This document shows, piece by piece, positions 7,435-10,321 of a DNA stretch of 10,321 nucleotides. Under the pieces are notes generated by a model that was given only the letters and a program-made list of their open reading frames with translations, searched no databases and was not told the origin of the DNA. A program made the position numbers and the translations under genes. The DNA comes from an uncultured Eubacteriales bacterium (GTDB lineage Bacteria; Bacillota; Clostridia; Oscillospirales; Oscillospiraceae). How positions within the stretch are numbered: the stretch's first letter is position 1; each line of letters opens with the position of its first letter. The stretch covers positions 1-10,321 of the forward strand of contig URQY01000045.1 in assembly GCA_900550165.1 (NCBI GenBank). Reading direction: 5' to 3'.

Positions 7435-8790
7435 ATGAAACGCGAATCCTTCCGCTCCCGCCTGGGCTTCCTGCTCGTCAGCGCGGGCTGCGCCATCGGC
7501 ATCGGCAATGTCTGGCGCTTCCCCTATGTGACGGGCAAAAACGGCGGCGGCTATTTTGTTCTCTTTTACATTCTGTGCCTGCTCATCATGGGCGTTCCCG
7601 TGCTGACGATGGAGCTGGCCGTCGGCCGCGCGAGCCGCAAGAGCGCGATCCTCGCCTACAAGACGCTCGAAAAGCCCAAGTCCAAGTGGCACATCCACGG
7701 CTGGTTCTGCCTGATCGGCTGCTACCTCTTGATGATGTACTACACGACGGTTTCCGGCTGGATGGTGAGCTACTTTGGCAGGTTCCTGACCGGCAAGTTC
7801 TACTCCGGCATGCCCGCGGAGGACGCGTCCGCCGTGTTCGGCCAGCTGCTGTCCGATCCAGTCGAAATGGGTATTTTAGCAGTCGCTATCGTCATCGTCG
7901 GCTTTGTCGTCTGCTCGTTCGGCCTGCAAAAGGGCCTTGAGCGCGTGTCCAAGGTCATGATGCTCGCGCTGCTCGCGCTCATCCTCATTCTCGCCGGTCA
8001 CAGCCTGACGCTCTCCGGCGCGGCGGAGGGCATGAAGTTCTACCTGCTCCCCTCGCTCGATTCCATCCGCGAAAACGGCCTGCGCAGCCTCATCACCGAC
8101 GCGATGAATCAGGCCTTCTTCACCCTCTCGCTCGGCATTGCGTCGATGGAGATCTTCGGCAGCTACATGTCCGACGATCACACCCTTGCCGGTGAGTCCA
8201 TCCGCATCTGTGCGCTCGACACCTTCGTTGCGCTCATGGCCGGCACGATCATCTTCCCCGCATGCTTCTCCTACGGCGTCGCGCCGGATAACGGACCCTC
8301 CCTTCTCTTCGTCACGCTGCCGCAGGTATTTGTCAATATGTCCGGCGGCCGCTTCTGGGGCACGCTGTTCTTCCTCTTCATGATGTTCGCCAGTATGTCC
8401 ACGGTGCTGGCCGTGTTTGAAAACATCCTCGCCATCTGCATGGACACCTTCGGCTGGGACCGCAAGAAGGCCGTTTTCATCAATGGCGTGCTGCTGATGC
8501 TCCTGAGCCTTCCCTGCGTGTTCGGCTACAACATCTGGAGCAACTTCCACCCCATTCTCGGCAAGGACGTGCTTGACAGCGAGGACTTCCTTGTGAGCAA
8601 CCTCCTGCTCCCCATCGGCTCGCTGGTGTATCTGCTGTTCTGCGTCACCAAGTGGGGCTGGGGCTTTGACAAATACCTCGCCGAAGCTAACAAGGGCACG
8701 GGCATCAAGCTCTCGCCCAAGCTCAAGCCCTATTTCCAGTGGGTGCTGCCGATTCTGATCGTCATCATCCTGCTGCAGGGCCTGCTGTAA
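7435..8790 (+). CDS. Sodium-dependent transporter, NSS (SNF) family
   Basis: A 451-residue integral membrane protein of the neurotransmitter:sodium symporter family (LeuT fold), predicted to take up an amino acid or related solute with Na+. The signature is in the first membrane helix: SAGCAIGIGNVWRFPYVTGKNGGG (16-39), with Asn25 at the Na+-binding Asn27 of LeuT. I count eleven hydrophobic segments, the last one (VLPILIVIILLQGLL) at the very C-terminus, so the twelfth helix of LeuT is absent, as in MhsT-like bacterial members. The unwound helix-6 region reads FFTLSLGIASMEIFGSYM. Helix 8 has FASMSTVLAVFE, with Ser-Thr where LeuT has Thr-Ser for the second Na+ site. Substrate is unknown; tryptophan or another hydrophobic amino acid is a guess from related bacterial transporters. 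AAGAGAGG (7418-7425) precedes the ATG by 9 nt. Single-gene unit, probably controlled by the divergent LysR protein, ended by a strong terminator. Confidence 0.94.
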   Translation: MKRESFRSRLGFLLVSAGCAIGIGNVWRFPYVTGKNGGGYFVLFYILCLLIMGVPVLTMELAVGRASRKSAILAYKTLEKPKSKWHIHGWFCLIGCYLLMMYYTTVSGWMVSYFGRFLTGKFYSGMPAEDASAVFGQLLSDPVEMGILAVAIVIVGFVVCSFGLQKGLERVSKVMMLALLALILILAGHSLTLSGAAEGMKFYLLPSLDSIRENGLRSLITDAMNQAFFTLSLGIASMEIFGSYMSDDHTLAGESIRICALDTFVALMAGTIIFPACFSYGVAPDNGPSLLFVTLPQVFVNMSGGRFWGTLFFLFMMFASMSTVLAVFENILAICMDTFGWDRKKAVFINGVLLMLLSLPCVFGYNIWSNFHPILGKDVLDSEDFLVSNLLLPIGSLVYLLFCVTKWGWGFDKYLAEANKGTGIKLSPKLKPYFQWVLPILIVIILLQGLL

Positions 8791-8823
8791 GATCGAGACC
8801 CTCTCATCTCTCTATCTCTCGTA

Positions 8824-8866
8824 AGAGAAAAGCCGCAGTGAAATTCACTGCGGCTTTTCTCTTTTT
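8824..8866 (+). terminator. Rho-independent terminator of the NSS transporter gene
   Basis: A perfect 17-bp stem, AGAGAAAAGCCGCAGTG (8824-8840) with CACTGCGGCTTTTCTCT (8846-8862), around AAATT, then TTTT (8863-8866). It starts 34 nt after the transporter stop; the space between is a pyrimidine-rich run of CTCT repeats. Confidence 0.95.
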
Positions 8867-8921
8867 CTGCATTATCTATAATTATGAACTCCGTGTAAAT
8901 TCGCATATAACTCGTAAATAT

Positions 8922-8933
8922 ATTTATATAAAT
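8922..8933. promoter_or_regulatory. AT palindrome / possible UP element before the ribbon-helix-helix gene
   Basis: ATTTATATAAAT is a perfect 12-bp palindrome inside a longer A/T-only run (about 8915-8933) ending four bases before the -35. Such runs act as UP elements contacting the polymerase alpha subunits; the symmetry also allows an operator. Confidence 0.4.
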
Positions 8934-8936
8934 CTA

Positions 8937-8964
8937 TTGACAAAATTTGTTCACGTGCTATGAT
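8937..8964 (+). promoter_or_regulatory. Strong promoter of the ribbon-helix-helix/clpB unit, with palindrome over the -10
   Basis: Perfect TTGACA (8937-8942), 16-nt spacer, TATGAT (8959-8964, five of six) with an extended TGC just upstream (8956-8958). The start would be near 8971. The -10 is centred in a perfect palindrome, GCTAT-G-ATAGC (8957-8967), which is a natural candidate for a repressor site, for instance autoregulation by the ribbon-helix-helix protein (inference). Confidence 0.8.
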
Positions 8965-9002
8965 AGCATCCAGAAAAGAAAAGGACCCCAAGGAGGCGCA
9001 TG

Positions 9003-9653
9003 ATGAAAAAAAACCTGTACAGTCTGACGCTGTCAGATGATGTTGTGCGCGAGGTCGACGCGCTGGCACACCGGATGGGCACGAACCGTTCGGCGCTCGT
9101 CAACCAGATCCTGGCCGAGTACGTCTCCGTGCCGACGCCCGAGCGCCGCTGGAACGATATCTTCGAGGCCATCGAAGAGCTGATGACGCCCACGCGCGAG
9201 CTGGTGCCGTTCTTCGCCCCCGGCTCGTCGACGATGTCGCTCAAGTCAAGTCTTTCGTACAAGTACCGCCCGACGGTCAAGTACGAGGTCGACCTGAGCA
9301 GCGGCGACGCCCAGACGATGGGCACGCTGAACATCGTCTTCCGTACGCAGTCGGCGGCGCTGATCTCCGCAATGACGAGCTTTTTCCGCCTGTGGGTGCA
9401 GATCGAGGACAAGTGCCTCGCACCGCTTCTCGGCAGCTCCATTTCCTGCGCGCTGTACGACGGGCGCTTCGTCCGTCCGCTCGCGATGCCGCGCGGCAAG
9501 TCTCTGACTGCCGATGACGTCGCCGGTGCGATCAGCGCCTATGTCCAGCTCTTCGACCGGCTGCTCAAGGGCTATCTCGACGGCTCGCTCTCCGCGAGCG
9601 ATGTTGAAATGGCCTACCGCGGCGATCTGCGAAGCAGAACGCTGCTGATTTAA
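9003..9653 (+). CDS. Ribbon-helix-helix (Arc/CopG-type) DNA-binding protein with uncharacterised C-terminal domain
   Basis: A 216-residue protein. Residues 4-44 fit a ribbon-helix-helix fold: a short strand NLYSLTLS (4-11), helix DDVVREVDALAHRMG (12-26), and helix NRSALVNQILAEYVS (28-42) with the family's typical x-R-S-x-L-V/I-N pattern between helices. Such proteins bind DNA as dimers through the paired strands. Residues 45-216 are a soluble mixed alpha/beta region I do not recognise; it contains several hydrophobic helices and no membrane segment, and is too large for an antitoxin tail of usual size. AAGGAGG (8990-8996) is 6 nt from the ATG at 9003 and 3 nt from an adjacent in-frame ATG at 9000, so 9003 is preferred. 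No terminator separates it from clpB 40 nt downstream, so it is probably co-transcribed and may regulate that unit. No toxin gene is adjacent. Confidence 0.8.
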   Translation: MKKNLYSLTLSDDVVREVDALAHRMGTNRSALVNQILAEYVSVPTPERRWNDIFEAIEELMTPTRELVPFFAPGSSTMSLKSSLSYKYRPTVKYEVDLSSGDAQTMGTLNIVFRTQSAALISAMTSFFRLWVQIEDKCLAPLLGSSISCALYDGRFVRPLAMPRGKSLTADDVAGAISAYVQLFDRLLKGYLDGSLSASDVEMAYRGDLRSRTLLI

Positions 9654-9693
9654 TCACTTAATTGTAAAAAACACGAATTTGAGGTGAACTTGA

Positions 9694-10321
9694 ATGAATG
9701 CTGAAAAATATACGCAAAAGGCTTTGGAAGCCGTCAAGACCGCGCAGAACATGGCGCAGGAAAACGGCAACCAGTATGTAACGACCGAACATTTGCTCTA
9801 TGCCCTGCTCGATCAGGACGGCGGACTGATTGGGTCACTGTTCGGTAAGATGGGCGTCGATTGCGACGGCTTACTCTCCGAGCTCGACACGCTGATCCGC
9901 AATCTGCCCCGCATCTCCGGCGGCAGCGGCGAGGTCTACGCCTCGCCCGAGGTCGGCAAGATCTTCAACCTTGCCGAAAAGACCGCCGAGAAGCTGCACG
10001 ACGAGTATCTTTCCGTCGAGCATCTGATGCTCGCCATCTTCTCTGAGGGCTCGCAGAGCGTGCGTCAGCTCCTCTCCGACCACGGCATCACGAGAAGCCG
10101 CTTCTCCGACGAGCTCGCCAAGGTCAAGACCTCCCCCGTGACGAGCGACAACCCAGAGGACTCCTACGACGCGCTCAAGAAGTACGGCACGGACCTTGTC
10201 GAGCGCGCCCGCACCAAGGAGCTCGACCCTGTCATCGGCCGCGATGCGGAAATTCGAAATGTCATCCGTATTCTCTCGCGTAAGACGAAGAACAACCCCG
10301 TGCTCATCGGCGAGCCGGGCG
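9694..10321 (+). CDS. clpB: ATP-dependent disaggregase ClpB, N-terminal part (3' end outside window)
   Basis: ClpB is the hexameric AAA+ chaperone that pulls proteins out of aggregates together with DnaK. The first 209 residues are seen. The N-terminal domain has the two Clp-N repeats: EKYTQKALEAVKTAQNMA with TTEHLLYALL (about 4-50) and VGKIFNLAEKTAEKL with LSVEHLMLAIF (about 85-120). The first AAA+ module follows: YGTDLVERARTKELDPVIGRDAEI and the strand NPVLIGEPG, the beginning of Walker A, where the window ends. The start MNAEKYTQKALE is typical of ClpB rather than ClpC or ClpA, and GAGGTGA (9681-9687) lies 6 nt before the ATG at 9694. The 40-nt gap from the ribbon-helix-helix gene has no hairpin. 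I see neither a CIRCE (HrcA) dyad nor CtsR heptamers upstream of this gene or of the leading gene. Confidence 0.95.
   Translation, partial: MNAEKYTQKALEAVKTAQNMAQENGNQYVTTEHLLYALLDQDGGLIGSLFGKMGVDCDGLLSELDTLIRNLPRISGGSGEVYASPEVGKIFNLAEKTAEKLHDEYLSVEHLMLAIFSEGSQSVRQLLSDHGITRSRFSDELAKVKTSPVTSDNPEDSYDALKKYGTDLVERARTKELDPVIGRDAEIRNVIRILSRKTKNNPVLIGEPG

Noticed and set aside
7876..8550. Minus-strand open frame of 224 codons inside the transporter
   Set aside because: Highly charged His/Glu-rich product typical of the antisense of a membrane protein; no start signal.
8930..9653. Toxin-antitoxin pair, because of the ribbon-helix-helix protein
   Set aside because: The protein is far longer than usual antitoxins and no small toxin gene is adjacent; the neighbours are a transporter behind a terminator and clpB.
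9654..9693. Search for CIRCE or CtsR operators before clpB
   Set aside because: Neither the TTAGCACTC/GAGTGCTAA dyad nor tandem GGTCAAA heptamers are present here or in 8870-9000.

Overview
The window looks like the chromosome of a GC-rich, low-spore-count-type Gram-positive gut Clostridium, most likely Oscillospirales (Oscillospiraceae/Ruminococcaceae). The reasons are the housekeeping proteins (Firmicute-type MurC, DnaG, SigA-type RpoD, ClpB), strong GGAGG ribosome binding sites, consensus sigma-A promoters and short Rho-independent terminators. Genus is not resolved. Most of it is ordinary core chromosome; I see no CRISPR array, tRNA, rRNA, prophage or complete insertion sequence.

Layout, left to right. 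(1) 3-1274, plus strand: the C-terminal half of murC (cell-wall precursor ligase), then a ProX-type prolyl-tRNA editing deacylase 6 nt downstream, ending at a hairpin terminator shared with the convergent gene. (2) 1324-1920, minus strand: a small Sfp-superfamily phosphopantetheinyl transferase with a consensus promoter (perfect -35 and -10) at 1956-1985. (3) 2122-5309, plus strand: dnaG and rpoD, overlapping by 19 nt, a reduced macromolecular-synthesis operon ended by a strong terminator at 5331-5376. (4) 5377-6398: an AT-richer patch holding one minus-strand gene of the ElbB/ES1 branch of the DJ-1/PfpI superfamily with its own promoter, plus about 340 nt without a gene I can recognise. (5) 6399-8790: a minus-strand LysR-type regulator divergent from a plus-strand Na+-dependent NSS-family transporter; the 127-nt space between them has back-to-back promoters whose -35 hexamers overlap, and a LysR-type T-N11-A dyad on the regulator's own -10. 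(6) 8937-10321, plus strand: a ribbon-helix-helix protein of unknown function with a strong extended -10 promoter carrying a perfect palindrome, followed after 40 nt and no terminator by clpB, which runs off the right edge.

The parts most worth following up are the ribbon-helix-helix gene apparently co-transcribed with clpB (a candidate heat-shock or proteostasis regulator in a locus with no visible CIRCE or CtsR site), the LysR/NSS control region, the low-GC ElbB-like island inserted between core operons, and the phosphopantetheinyl transferase with a replaced motif lysine. I did not find a clearly new multi-gene system.
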